Positions 1 through 12,534 of a stretch of 64,000 nt of DNA are shown in pieces. The number at the start of each line of letters is the position of its first letter. Positions within the stretch are counted from its first letter, which is position 1. The position numbers were made by a program, and so were the translations under genes. The DNA is from Ulva prolifera (lineage: Eukaryota; Chlorophyta; Ulvophyceae; Ulvales; Ulvaceae): the NCBI GenBank assembly GCA_023078555.1, contig JALAAN010000010.1, positions 806,001 to 870,000 on the forward strand, given 5' to 3'. The notes beneath the pieces were generated by a model that was given only the letters and a program-made list of their open reading frames with translations, searched no databases and had not been told where the DNA came from.

Positions 1-149
1 CCCATGCCACTCATGCAAAAATCTCGCGCCTCACAAAAACATGTTCCCAACCTCATTTTTGAGGCTGAATCTTTGCACATGATGCTCTCTATGTCACAGG
101 AATGTGGTCTAGAAGTTTGGAGGCAATCAAGTGACAAGTCAGGGCAAGG

Positions 150-175
150 GCTGCTATCAATGTTGAAATGGCAGC
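150..175. other. Per-monomer imperfect dyad around CAATGTTGAA
   Basis: Representative copy. GCTGCTAT (150-157) and ATGGCAGC (168-175) form an inverted repeat with 7 of 8 complementary positions (one T-G wobble) around a 10-base loop. It recurs in most standard monomers. D monomers keep only the outer five pairs because GCTGCTTT replaces GCTGCTAT, and GGGTTGC or GGGCTCC monomers weaken it. It could form a short hairpin; no function is shown. Confidence 0.7.
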
Positions 176-579
176 GCGCTCTCCCGCCACACATGCAGAA
201 ATCCCGCGCCTCACAAAAACATGTTCCCAACCTCACGTTAGGGGCTGAATCTTTGCACATGATGCTCTCTATGTCAAAGGAATGTGGTCTAGAAGTTTGG
301 AGGCAATCAAGTGATAAGTCAGGGCTAGGGCTGCCATCAATGTTGAAATGGCAGCGTGCTCCCATGCCACTCATGCAGAAATCCCGCGCCTCACAAAAAC
401 ATGTTCACAACATCACGTTAGGGGCTGAATCTTTGCACATGATGCTCTCTATGTCAAAGGAATGTGGTCTAGAAGTTTGGAGGCAATCAAGTGATAAGTC
501 AGGGCTAGGGCTGCTATCAATGTTGAAATGGCAGCGTGCTCCCATGCCCCTCATGCAGAAATCTCGCCCTCACAAAAAC

Positions 580-592
580 AGGTTCCCAACCT
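580..592. other. Per-monomer perfect dyad AGGTT-CCC-AACCT
   Basis: Representative copy of a perfect 5-bp inverted repeat with a 3-base spacer. It is present in every monomer with ACAGGTTCCC. In monomers with ACATGTTCCC (common at 1-3 kb and scattered elsewhere) only the inner three pairs remain, and CCCATCC monomers also break it. Confidence 0.75.
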
Positions 593-1382
593 CACGTTCG
601 GGGCTGAATCTTTGCACATGATGCTCTCTATGTCAAAGGAATGTGGTGTAGAAGTTTGGAGGCAATCAAGTGATAAGTCAGGGCTAGGGCTGCTATCAAT
701 GTTGAAATGGCAGCGTGCTCCCATGCCCCTCATGCAGAAATCCCGCGCCTCACAAAAACATGTTCCCAACCTCACGTTAGGGGCTGAATCTTTGCACATG
801 ATGCTCTCTATGTCAAAGGAATGTGGTGTAGAAGTTTGGAGGCCATCAAGTGACAAGTCAGGGCAAGGGCTGCTATCAATGTTGAAATGGCAGCGCGCTC
901 TCCCGCCACACATGCAGAAATCTCGCCCTCACAAAAACAGGTTCCCAACCTCACCTTAGGGGCTGAATCTTTGCACATGATGCTCTCTATGTCAAAGGAA
1001 TGTGGTGTAGAAGTTTGGAGGCAATCAAGTGATAAGTCAGGGCTAGGGCTGCTATCAATGATGAAATGGCAGCGCGCTCTCCCGCCACTCATGCAGAAAT
1101 CCCGCGCCTCACAAAAACAGGTTCCCAACCTCACGTTAGGGGCTGAATCTTTGCACATGATGCTCTCTTTGTCAAAGGAATGTGGTCTAGAAATTTGGAG
1201 GCAATCAAGTGATAAGTCAGGGCTAGGGCTGCTATCAATGTTGAAATGGCAGCGTGCTCCCATGCCACTCATGCAAAAATCTCGCGCCTCACAAAAACAT
1301 GTTCCCAACCTCATTTTTGAGGCTGAATCTTTGCACATGATGCTCTCTATGTCACAGGAATGTGGTCTAGAAGTTTGGAGGC

Positions 1383-2885
1383 AATCAAGTGACAAGTCAG
1401 GGCAAGGGCTGCTATCAATGTTGAAATGGCAGCGCGCTCTCCCGCCACACATGCAGAAATCCCGCGCCTCACAAAAACATGTTCCCAACCTCACGTTAGG
1501 GGCTGAATCTTTGCACATGATGCTCTCTATGTCAAAGGAATGTGGTCTAGAAGTTTGGAGGCAATCAAGTGATAAGTCAGGGCTAGGGCTGCCATCAATG
1601 TTGAAATGGCAGCGTGCTCCCATGCCACTCATGCAGAAATCCCGCGCCTCACAAAAACATGTTCACAACATCACGTTAGGGGCTGAATCTTTGCACATGA
1701 TGCTCTCTATGTCAAAGGAATGTGGTCTAGAAGTTTGGAGGCAATCAAGTGATAAGTCAGGGCTAGGGCTGCTATCAATGTTGAAATGGCAGCGTGCTCC
1801 CATGCCCCTCATGCAGAAATCTCGCCCTCACAAAAACAGGTTCCCAACCTCACGTTCGGGGCTGAATCTTTGCACATGATGCTCTCTATGTCAAAGGAAT
1901 GTGGTGTAGAAGTTTGGAGGCAATCAAGTGATAAGTCAGGGCTAGGGCTGCTATCAATGTTGAAATGGCAGCGTGCTCCCATGCCCCTCATGCAGAAATC
2001 CCGCGCCTCACAAAAACATGTTCCCAACCTCACGTTAGGGGCTGAATCTTTGCACATGATGCTCTCTATGTCAAAGGAATGTGGTGTAGAAGTTTGGAGG
2101 CCATCAAGTGACAAGTCAGGGCAAGGGCTGCTATCAATGTTGAAATGGCAGCGCGCTCTCCCGCCACACATGCAGAAATCCCGCGCCTCACAAAAACATG
2201 TTCCCAACCTCACGTTAGGGGCTGAATCTTTGCACATGATGCTCTCTATGTCAAAGGAATGTGGTCTAGAAGTTTGGAGGCAATCAAGTGATAAGTCAGG
2301 GCTAGGGCTGCCATCAATGTTGAAATGGCAGCGTGCTCCCATGCCACTCATGCAGAAATCCCGCGCCTCACAAAAACATGTTCACAACATCACGTTAGGG
2401 GCTGAATCTTTGCACATGATGCTCTCTATGTCAAAGGAATGTGGTCTAGAAGTTTGGAGGCAATCAAGTGATAAGTCAGGGCTAGGGCTGCTATCAATGT
2501 TGAAATGGCAGCGTGCTCCCATGCCCCTCATGCAGAAATCTCGCCCTCACAAAAACAGGTTCCCAACCTCACGTTCGGGGCTGAATCTTTGCACATGATG
2601 CTCTCTATGTCAAAGGAATGTGGTGTAGAAGTTTGGAGGCAATCAAGTGATAAGTCAGGGCTAGGGCTGCTATCAATGTTGAAATGGCAGCGTGCTCCCA
2701 TGCCCCTCATGCAGAAATCCCGCGCCTCACAAAAACATGTTCCCAACCTCACGTTAGGGGCTGAATCTTTGCACATGATGCTCTCTATGTCAAAGGAATG
2801 TGGTGTAGAAGTTTGGAGGCCATCAAGTGACAAGTCAGGGCAAGGGCTGCTATCAATGTTGAAATGGCAGCGCGCTCTCCCGCCA
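1383..2885 (+). repeat. 4-mer tandem duplication, offset 719 bp
   Basis: The segment 1383-2166 matches 2102-2885 at 719 bp (4 monomers). It overlaps the preceding 1258-bp duplication, so the two events are nested in time. The left limit is the GGCAATCAAG/GGCCATCAAG difference (1382 versus 2101). The right limit is CGCCACACATG versus CGCCACTCATG (2167 versus 2886). No differences were noticed inside the matched part. Confidence 0.88.
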
Positions 2886-3246
2886 CTCATGCAGAAATCC
2901 CGCGCTTCACAAAAACAGGTTCCCAACCTCACGTTAGGGGCTGAATCTTTGCACATGATACTCTCTATGTCACAGGAATGTGGTCTAGAAGTTTGGAGGC
3001 AATCAAGTGATAAGTCAGGGCTAGGGCTGCTATCAATGTTGAAAAGGCAGCGCGCTCTCCCGCCCCTCATGCAGAAATCCCGCGCCTCACAAAAACAGGT
3101 TCCCAACCTCACGTTAGGGGCTGAATCTTTGCACATGATACTCTCTATGTCACAGGAATGTGGTCTAGAAGTTTGGAGGCAATCAAGTGATAAGTCAGGG
3201 CAAGGGCTCCTATCCATGTTGAAATGGCAGCGCGCTCTCCCGCCAC
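2886..3246 (+). repeat. Pair of near-identical monomers with CACAGG variant
   Basis: Two successive monomers both carry CATGATACTCTC followed by TGTCACAGGAATG, 180 bp apart (about 2950 and 3130). They link the 7-mer/4-mer block to the 13-mer family that starts at about 3247. The same ATACTC plus CACAGG monomer reappears singly at many places downstream (for example about 8524, 9422, 21290, 26497 and 35110). Confidence 0.8.
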
Positions 3247-5581
3247 TCATGCAGAAATCTCGCCCTCACAAAAACAGGTTCCCAACCTCACGTTAGGGGC
3301 TGAATCTTTGCACATGATGCTCTCTATGTCAAAGGAATGTGGTCTAGAAGTTTGGAGGCAATCAAGTGACAAGTCAGGGCAAGGGTTGCTATCAATGTTG
3401 AAATGGCAGCGCGCTCTCCCGCCCCTCATGCAGAAATCTCGCCCTCACAAAAACAGGTTCCCAACCTCACGTTCGGGGCTGAATCTTTGCACATGATGCT
3501 CTCTATGTCAAAGGAATGTGGTGTAGAAGTTTGGAGGCAATCAAGTGATAAGTCAGGGCAAGGGTTGCTATCAATGTTGAAAAGGCAGCGCGCTCTCCCG
3601 CCCCTCATGCAGAAATCCCGCGCCTCACAAAAACAGGTTCCCAACCTCACGTTTGGGGCTGAATCTTTGCACATGATACTCTCTATGTCAAAGGAATGTC
3701 ATGTAGAAGTTTGGAGGCAATCAAGTGATAAGTCAGGGCTAGGGCTGCTATCAATGTTGAAATGGCAGCACGCTCTCCCGCCACTCACGCAGAAATCTCG
3801 CCCCCGCAAAAACAGGTTCCCAACCTCACTTTAGGGGCTGAATCTTTGCACATGATGCTATCTATGTCAAATTAATGTGATGTGATGGTTTGGAGGCAAT
3901 CAAGTGATAACTCAGGGCTAGGGCTGCTTTAAATGTTGAAATGGCAGCGTGCTCCCATGCCACTCATGCAGAAATCTCGCACCTCACAAAAACAGGTTCC
4001 CAACCTCACCTTAGGGGCTGAATCTTTGCACATGATGCTCTCTATGTCAAAGGAATGTGGTGTAGAAGTTTGGAGGCAATCAAGTGATAAGTCAGGGCTA
4101 GGGCTGCTATCAATGTTGAAATGGCAGCACGCTCTCCCGCCACTCATGCAGAAATCTCGCCCTCGCAAAAACAGGTTCCCAACCTCACTTTAGGGGCTGA
4201 ATCTTTGCACATGATGCTATCTATGTCAAATTAATGTGATGTGATGGTTTGGAGGCAATCAAGTGATAACTCAGGGCTAGGGCTGCTTTAAATGTTGAAA
4301 TGGCAGCGTGCTCCCATGCCACTCATGCAGAAATCTCGCACCTCACAAAAACAGGTTCCCAACCTCACCTTAGGGGCTGAATCTTTGCACATGATGCTCT
4401 CTATGTCAAAGGAATGTGGTGTAGAAGTTTGGAGGCAATCAAGTGATAAGTCAGGGCTAGGGCTGCTATCAATGTTGAAAAGGCAGCGCGCTCTCCCGCC
4501 CCTCATGCAGAAATCCCGCGCCTCACAAAAACAGGTTCCCAACCTCACGTTTGGGGCTGAATCTTTGCACATGATACTCTCTATGTCAAAGGAATGTGGT
4601 GTAGAAGTTTGGAGGCAATCAAGTGATAAGTCAGGGCAAGGGCTGCTATCAATGTTGAAAAGGCAGCGCGCTCTCCCGCCCCTCATGCAGAAATCTCGCC
4701 CTCACAAAAACAGGTTCCCAACCTCACGTTAGGGGCTGAATCTTTGCACATGATGCTCTCTATGTCAAAGGAATGTGGTGTAGAAGTTTGGAGGCAATCA
4801 AGTGATAAGTCAGGGCTAGGGCTGCCATCAATGTTGAAATGGCAGCGTGCTCCCATGCCACTCATGCAGAAATCCCGCGCCTCACAAAAACATGTTCCCA
4901 ACCTCACGTTAGGGGCTGAATCTTTGCACATGATGCTATCTATGTCAAATTAATGTGATGTGAGGGTTTGGAGGCAATCAAGTGATAACTCAGGGCTAGG
5001 GCTGCTTTAAATGTTGAAATGGCAGCGTGCTCCCATGCCACTCATGCAGAAATCTCGCACCTCACAAAAACAGGTTCCCAACCTCACCATAGGGGCTGAA
5101 TCTTTGCACATGATGCTCTCTATGTCAAAGGAATGTGGTGTAGAAGTTTGGAGGCAATCAAGTGATAAGTCAGGGCTAGGGCTGCTATCAATGTTGAAAT
5201 GGCAGCGCGCTCTCCCGCCACTCATGCAGAAATCCCGCGCCTCACAAAAACAGGTTCCCAACCTCACGTTAGGGGCTGAATCTATGCACATGATGCTCTC
5301 TTTGTCAAAGGAATGTGGTCTAGAAGTTTGGAGGCAATCAAGTGATAAGTCAGGGCAAGGGTTGCTATCAATGTTGAAAAGGCAGCGCGCTCTCCCGCCC
5401 CTCATGCAGAAATCCCGCGCCTCACAAAAACAGGTTCCCAACCTCACGTTAGGGGCTGAATCTTTGCACATGATACTCTCTATGTCAAAGGAATGTGGTG
5501 TAGAAGTTTGGAGGCAATCAAGTGATAAGTCAGGGCAAGGGCTGCTATCAATGTTGAAAAGGCAGCGCGCTCTCCCGCCCC
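3247..5581 (+). repeat. 13-mer HOR (2335 bp), copy 1
   Basis: This is the first copy of a 13-monomer unit (13 x 180 minus 5). Its D anchors are at 3869, 4228 and 4947. It repeats in tandem at 5582 with offset 2335. The matched region runs from about 3247-5678 to 5582-8013, so there are just over two copies. The only difference I noticed is ACG/ATG at 3787 versus 6122. The unit contains a private GAATGTCATGTAG variant near 3696. Confidence 0.9.
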
Positions 5582-8013
5582 TCATGCAGAAATCTCGCCC
5601 TCACAAAAACAGGTTCCCAACCTCACGTTAGGGGCTGAATCTTTGCACATGATGCTCTCTATGTCAAAGGAATGTGGTCTAGAAGTTTGGAGGCAATCAA
5701 GTGACAAGTCAGGGCAAGGGTTGCTATCAATGTTGAAATGGCAGCGCGCTCTCCCGCCCCTCATGCAGAAATCTCGCCCTCACAAAAACAGGTTCCCAAC
5801 CTCACGTTCGGGGCTGAATCTTTGCACATGATGCTCTCTATGTCAAAGGAATGTGGTGTAGAAGTTTGGAGGCAATCAAGTGATAAGTCAGGGCAAGGGT
5901 TGCTATCAATGTTGAAAAGGCAGCGCGCTCTCCCGCCCCTCATGCAGAAATCCCGCGCCTCACAAAAACAGGTTCCCAACCTCACGTTTGGGGCTGAATC
6001 TTTGCACATGATACTCTCTATGTCAAAGGAATGTCATGTAGAAGTTTGGAGGCAATCAAGTGATAAGTCAGGGCTAGGGCTGCTATCAATGTTGAAATGG
6101 CAGCACGCTCTCCCGCCACTCATGCAGAAATCTCGCCCCCGCAAAAACAGGTTCCCAACCTCACTTTAGGGGCTGAATCTTTGCACATGATGCTATCTAT
6201 GTCAAATTAATGTGATGTGATGGTTTGGAGGCAATCAAGTGATAACTCAGGGCTAGGGCTGCTTTAAATGTTGAAATGGCAGCGTGCTCCCATGCCACTC
6301 ATGCAGAAATCTCGCACCTCACAAAAACAGGTTCCCAACCTCACCTTAGGGGCTGAATCTTTGCACATGATGCTCTCTATGTCAAAGGAATGTGGTGTAG
6401 AAGTTTGGAGGCAATCAAGTGATAAGTCAGGGCTAGGGCTGCTATCAATGTTGAAATGGCAGCACGCTCTCCCGCCACTCATGCAGAAATCTCGCCCTCG
6501 CAAAAACAGGTTCCCAACCTCACTTTAGGGGCTGAATCTTTGCACATGATGCTATCTATGTCAAATTAATGTGATGTGATGGTTTGGAGGCAATCAAGTG
6601 ATAACTCAGGGCTAGGGCTGCTTTAAATGTTGAAATGGCAGCGTGCTCCCATGCCACTCATGCAGAAATCTCGCACCTCACAAAAACAGGTTCCCAACCT
6701 CACCTTAGGGGCTGAATCTTTGCACATGATGCTCTCTATGTCAAAGGAATGTGGTGTAGAAGTTTGGAGGCAATCAAGTGATAAGTCAGGGCTAGGGCTG
6801 CTATCAATGTTGAAAAGGCAGCGCGCTCTCCCGCCCCTCATGCAGAAATCCCGCGCCTCACAAAAACAGGTTCCCAACCTCACGTTTGGGGCTGAATCTT
6901 TGCACATGATACTCTCTATGTCAAAGGAATGTGGTGTAGAAGTTTGGAGGCAATCAAGTGATAAGTCAGGGCAAGGGCTGCTATCAATGTTGAAAAGGCA
7001 GCGCGCTCTCCCGCCCCTCATGCAGAAATCTCGCCCTCACAAAAACAGGTTCCCAACCTCACGTTAGGGGCTGAATCTTTGCACATGATGCTCTCTATGT
7101 CAAAGGAATGTGGTGTAGAAGTTTGGAGGCAATCAAGTGATAAGTCAGGGCTAGGGCTGCCATCAATGTTGAAATGGCAGCGTGCTCCCATGCCACTCAT
7201 GCAGAAATCCCGCGCCTCACAAAAACATGTTCCCAACCTCACGTTAGGGGCTGAATCTTTGCACATGATGCTATCTATGTCAAATTAATGTGATGTGAGG
7301 GTTTGGAGGCAATCAAGTGATAACTCAGGGCTAGGGCTGCTTTAAATGTTGAAATGGCAGCGTGCTCCCATGCCACTCATGCAGAAATCTCGCACCTCAC
7401 AAAAACAGGTTCCCAACCTCACCATAGGGGCTGAATCTTTGCACATGATGCTCTCTATGTCAAAGGAATGTGGTGTAGAAGTTTGGAGGCAATCAAGTGA
7501 TAAGTCAGGGCTAGGGCTGCTATCAATGTTGAAATGGCAGCGCGCTCTCCCGCCACTCATGCAGAAATCCCGCGCCTCACAAAAACAGGTTCCCAACCTC
7601 ACGTTAGGGGCTGAATCTATGCACATGATGCTCTCTTTGTCAAAGGAATGTGGTCTAGAAGTTTGGAGGCAATCAAGTGATAAGTCAGGGCAAGGGTTGC
7701 TATCAATGTTGAAAAGGCAGCGCGCTCTCCCGCCCCTCATGCAGAAATCCCGCGCCTCACAAAAACAGGTTCCCAACCTCACGTTAGGGGCTGAATCTTT
7801 GCACATGATACTCTCTATGTCAAAGGAATGTGGTGTAGAAGTTTGGAGGCAATCAAGTGATAAGTCAGGGCAAGGGCTGCTATCAATGTTGAAAAGGCAG
7901 CGCGCTCTCCCGCCCCTCATGCAGAAATCTCGCCCTCACAAAAACAGGTTCCCAACCTCACGTTAGGGGCTGAATCTTTGCACATGATGCTCTCTATGTC
8001 AAAGGAATGTGGT
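5582..8013 (+). repeat. 13-mer HOR (2335 bp), copy 2 plus partial third
   Basis: This is the tandem copy of 3247-5678. D anchors are at 6204, 6563 and 7282, each exactly 2335 bp after its partner. Homology ends at 8014 (GGTG here, GGTC at 5679). The core 5582-7654 occurs again at 9534-11606 (offset 3952) and 15285-17321 (offset 9703), so it is the most widely reused block in the left half. Confidence 0.9.
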
Positions 8014-9533
8014 GTAGAAGTTTGGAGGCAATCAAGTGATAAGTCAGGGCTAGGGCTGCCATCAATGTTGAAATGGCAGCGTGCTCCCATGCCACTCATG
8101 CAGAAATCCCGCGCCTCACAAAAACATGTTCCCAACATCACGTTAGGGGCTGAATCTTTGCACATGATGCTCTCTATGTCAAAGGAATGTGCTCTAGAAG
8201 TTTGGAGGCAATCAAGTGATAAGTCAGGGCTAGGGCTGCTATCAATGTTGAAATGGCAGCGTGCTCCCATGCCCCTCATGCAGAAATCTCGCCCTCACAA
8301 AAACAGGTTCCCAACCTCACGTTAGGGGCTGAATCTTTGCACATGATGCTCTCTTTGTCAAAGGAATGTGGTCTGGAAGTTTGGAGGCAATCAAGTGACA
8401 AGTCAGGGCAAGGGCTGCTATCAATGTTGAAATGGCAGCGCGCTCTCCCGCCACTCATGCAGAAATCCCGCGCTTCACAAAAACAGGTTCCCAACCTCAC
8501 GTTAGGGGCTGAATCTTTGCACATGATACTCTCTATGTCACAGGAATGTGGTCTAGAAGTTTGGAGGCAGTCAAGTGATAAGTCAGGGCAAGGGCTCCTA
8601 TCAATGTTGAAATGGCAGCGCGCTCTCCCGCCACTCATGCAGAAATCTCGCGCCTCACAAAAACATGTTCCCAACCTCACGTTAGGGGCTGAATCTTTGC
8701 ACATGATGCTCTCTATGTCAAAGGAATGTGGTGTAGAAGTTTGGAGGCAATCAAGTGATAAGTCAGGGCTAGGGCTGCCATCAATGTTGAAATGGCAGCG
8801 TGCTCCCATGCCACTCATGCAGAAATCCCGCGCCTCACAAAAACATGTTCCCAACATCACGTTAGGGGCTGAATCTTTGCACATGATGCTCTCTATGTCA
8901 AAGGAATGTGGTCTAGAAGTTTGGAGGCAATCAAGTGATAAGTCAGGGCTAGGGCTGCCATCAATGTTGAAATGGCAGCGTGCTCCCATGCAACTCATGC
9001 AGAAATCCCGCGCCTCACAAAAACATGTTCCCAACATCACGTTAGGGGCTGAATCTTTGCACATGATGCTCTCTATGTCAAAGGAATGTGGTGTAGAAGT
9101 TTGGAGGCAATCAAGTGATAAGTCAGGGCTAGGGCTGCCATCAATGTTGAAAAGGCAGCGCGCTCTCCCGCCCCTCATGCAGAAATCCCGCGCCTCACAA
9201 AAACAGGTTCCCAACCTCACGTTTGGGGCTGAATCTTTGCACATGATACTCTCTATGTCAAAGGAATGTGGTGTAGAAGTTTGGAGGCAATCAAGTGATA
9301 AGTCAGGGCTAGGGCTGCTATCAATGTTGAAATGGCAGCACGCTCTCCCGCCACTCATGCAGAAATCTCGCCCTCGCAAAAACAGGTTCCCAACCTCACG
9401 TTAGGGGCTGAATCTTTGCACATGATACTCTCTATGTCACAGGAATGTGGTCTAGAAGTTTGGAGGCAATCAAGTGATAAGTCAGGGCAAGGGCTCCTAT
9501 CAATGTTGAAATGGCAGCGCGCTCTCCCGCCAC
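8014..9533 (+). repeat. D-free block dominated by 180-bp monomers
   Basis: No D monomer occurs here. Between about 8300 and 9380 six monomers in a row are 180 bp, so one frame stays open on each strand. Several copies carry CTGCCATCAATG and CATGTTCCCAACATC. One at about 8991 has the otherwise rare CATGCAACTC. A GTGCTCTAGAAG variant near 8190 is shared with copies near 18080, 20240, 25984, 30473 and 32449. Confidence 0.85.
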
Positions 9534-11606
9534 TCATGCAGAAATCTCGCCCTCACAAAAACAGGTTCCCAACCTCACGTTAGGGGCTGAATCTTTGCAC
9601 ATGATGCTCTCTATGTCAAAGGAATGTGGTCTAGAAGTTTGGAGGCAATCAAGTGACAAGTCAGGGCAAGGGTTGCTATCAATGTTGAAATGGCAGCGCG
9701 CTCTCCCGCCCCTCATGCAGAAATCTCGCCCTCACAAAAACAGGTTCCCAACCTCACGTTCGGGGCTGAATCTTTGCACATGATGCTCTCTATGTCAAAG
9801 GAATGTGGTGTAGAAGTTTGGAGGCAATCAAGTGATAAGTCAGGGCAAGGGTTGCTATCAATGTTGAAAAGGCAGCGCGCTCTCCCGCCCCTCATGCAGA
9901 AATCCCGCGCCTCACAAAAACAGGTTCCCAACCTCACGTTTGGGGCTGAATCTTTGCACATGATACTCTCTATGTCAAAGGAATGTCATGTAGAAGTTTG
10001 GAGGCAATCAAGTGATAAGTCAGGGCTAGGGCTGCTATCAATGTTGAAATGGCAGCACGCTCTCCCGCCACTCATGCAGAAATCTCGCCCCCGCAAAAAC
10101 AGGTTCCCAACCTCACTTTAGGGGCTGAATCTTTGCACATGATGCTATCTATGTCAAATTAATGTGATGTGATGGTTTGGAGGCAATCAAGTGATAACTC
10201 AGGGCTAGGGCTGCTTTAAATGTTGAAATGGCAGCGTGCTCCCATGCCACTCATGCAGAATTCTCGCACCTCACCAAAACAGGTTCCCAACCTCACCTTA
10301 GGGGCTGAATCTTTGCACATGATGCTCTCTATGTCAAAGGAATGTGGTGTAGAAGTTTGGAGGCAATCAAGTGATAAGTCAGGGCTAGGGCTGCTATCAA
10401 TGTTGAAATGGCAGCACGCTCTCCCGCCACTCATGCAGAAATCTCGCCCTCGCAAAAACAGGTTCCCAACCTCACTTTAGGGGCTGAATCTTTGCACATG
10501 ATGCTATCTATGTCAAATTAATGTGATGTGATGGTTTGGAGGCAATCAAGTGATAACTCAGGGCTAGGGCTGCTTTAAATGTTGAAATGGCAGCGTGCTC
10601 CCATGCCACTCATGCAGAAATCTCGCACCTCACAAAAACAGGTTCCCAACCTCACCTTAGGGGCTGAATCTTTGCACATGATGCTCTCTATGTCAAAGGA
10701 ATGTGGTGTAGAAGTTTGGAGGCAATCAAGTGATAAGTCAGGGCTAGGGCTGCTATCAATGTTGAAAAGGCAGCGCGCTCTCCCGCCCCTCATGCAGAAA
10801 TCCCGCGCCTCACAAAAACAGGTTCCCAACCTCACGTTTGGGGCTGAATCTTTGCACATGATACTCTCTATGTCAAAGGAATGTGGTGTAGAAGTTTGGA
10901 GGCAATCAAGTGATAAGTCAGGGCAAGGGCTGCTATCAATGTTGAAAAGGCAGCGCGCTCTCCCGCCCCTCATGCAGAAATCTCGCCCTCACAAAAACAG
11001 GTTCCCAACCTCACGTTAGGGGCTGAATCTTTGCACATGATGCTCTCTATGTCAAAGGAATGTGGTGTAGAAGTTTGGAGGCAATCAAGTGATAAGTCAG
11101 GGCTAGGGCTGCCATCAATGTTGAAATGGCAGCGTGCTCCCATGCCACTCATGCAGAAATCCCGCGCCTCACAAAAACATGTTCCCAACCTCACGTTAGG
11201 GGCTGAATCTTTGCACATGATGCTATCTATGTCAAATTAATGTGATGTGAGGGTTTGGAGGCAATCAAGTGATAACTCAGGGCTAGGGCTGCTTTAAATG
11301 TTGAAATGGCAGCGTGCTCCCATGCCACTCATGCAGAAATCTCGCACCTCACAAAAACAGGTTCCCAACCTCACCATAGGGGCTGAATCTTTGCACATGA
11401 TGCTCTCTATGTCAAAGGAATGTGGTGTAGAAGTTTGGAGGCAATCAAGTGATAAGTCAGGGCTAGGGCTGCTATCAATGTTGAAATGGCAGCGCGCTCT
11501 CCCGCCACTCATGCAGAAATCCCGCGCCTCACAAAAACAGGTTCCCAACCTCACGTTAGGGGCTGAATCTATGCACATGATGCTCTCTTTGTCAAAGGAA
11601 TGTGGT
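9534..11606 (+). repeat. 13-mer family core, third copy
   Basis: This matches 5582-7654 at offset 3952, with D anchors at 10156, 10515 and 11234. It ends where 11607 has GGTGTAG and the partner has GGTCTAG. Private changes in the monomer around 10260 (GAATTCTCG and CACCAAAAC) are absent from the other local copies but present near 34340. Confidence 0.88.
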
Positions 11607-12534
11607 GTAGAAGTTTGGAGGCAATCAAGTGATAAGTCAGGGCTAGGGCTGCCATCAATGTTGAAATGGCAGCGTGCTCCCATGCCACTCATGCAGAAAT
11701 CCCGCGCCTCACAAAAACATGTTCCCAACCTCACGTTAGGGGCTGAATCTTTGCACATGATGCTATCTATGTCAAATTAATGTGATGTGAGGGTTTGGAG
11801 GCAATCAAGTGATAACTCAGGGCTAGGGCTGCTTTAAATGTTGAAATGGCAGCGTGCTCCCATGCCACTCATGCAGAAATCTCGCACCTCACAAAAACAG
11901 GTTCCCAACCTCACCATAGGGGCTGAATCTTTGCACATGATGCTCTCTATGTCAAAGGAATGTGGTGTAGAAGTTTGGAGGCAATCAAGTGATAAGTCAG
12001 GGCTAGGGCTGCTATCAATGTTGAAAAGGCAGCGCGCTCTCCCGCCACTCATGCAGAAATCCCGCGCCTCACAAAAACAGGTTCCCAACCTCACGTTTGG
12101 GGCTGAATCTATGCACATGATACTCTCTATGTCAAAGGAATGTGGTCTAGAAGTTTGGAGGCAATCAAGTGATAAGTCAGGGCAAGGGTTGCTATCAATG
12201 TTGAAAAGGCAGCGCGCTCTCCCGCCCCTCATGCAGAAATCTCGCCCTCACAAAAACAGGTTCCCAACCTCACGTTAGGGGCTGAATCTTTGCACATGAT
12301 GCTCTCTATGTCAAAGGAATGTGGTGTAGAAGTTTGGAGGCAATCAAGTGATAAGTCAGGGCTAGGGCTGCCATCAATGTTGAAATGGCAGCGTGCTCCC
12401 ATGCCACTCATGCAGAAATCCCGCGCCTCACAAAAACAGGTTCCCAACCTCACGTTAGGGGCTGAATCTTTGCACATGATGCTATCTATGTCAAATTAAT
12501 GTGATGTGAGGGTTTGGAGGCAATCAAGTGATAA
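10378..12534 (+). repeat. 12-mer HOR (2157 bp), copy 1
   Basis: This is the first of two tandem copies of a 12-monomer unit (12 x 180 minus 3), overlapping the end of the 13-mer core. D anchors at 10515, 11234, 11774 and 12493 are repeated 2157 bp later at 12672, 13391, 13931 and 14650. Confidence 0.88.

Larger units (their letters stand above)
1..2179 (+). repeat. 7-mer tandem duplication, offset 1258 bp
   Basis: Positions 1 to about 921 recur at 1259 to about 2179 at an offset of 1258 bp (7 monomers, two of them one base short). Shared rare states include CATTTTTGAGG (56 and 1314 regions), CGCCACACATG, CTGCCATCAATG, CATGTTCACAACATC and GGCCATCAAG. The match ends where copy 1 has TCTCGCCCTCAC and copy 2 has CCCGCGCCTCAC (about 922/2180). 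The left end of the unit is outside the window, so copy 1 may be longer. Confidence 0.9.
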
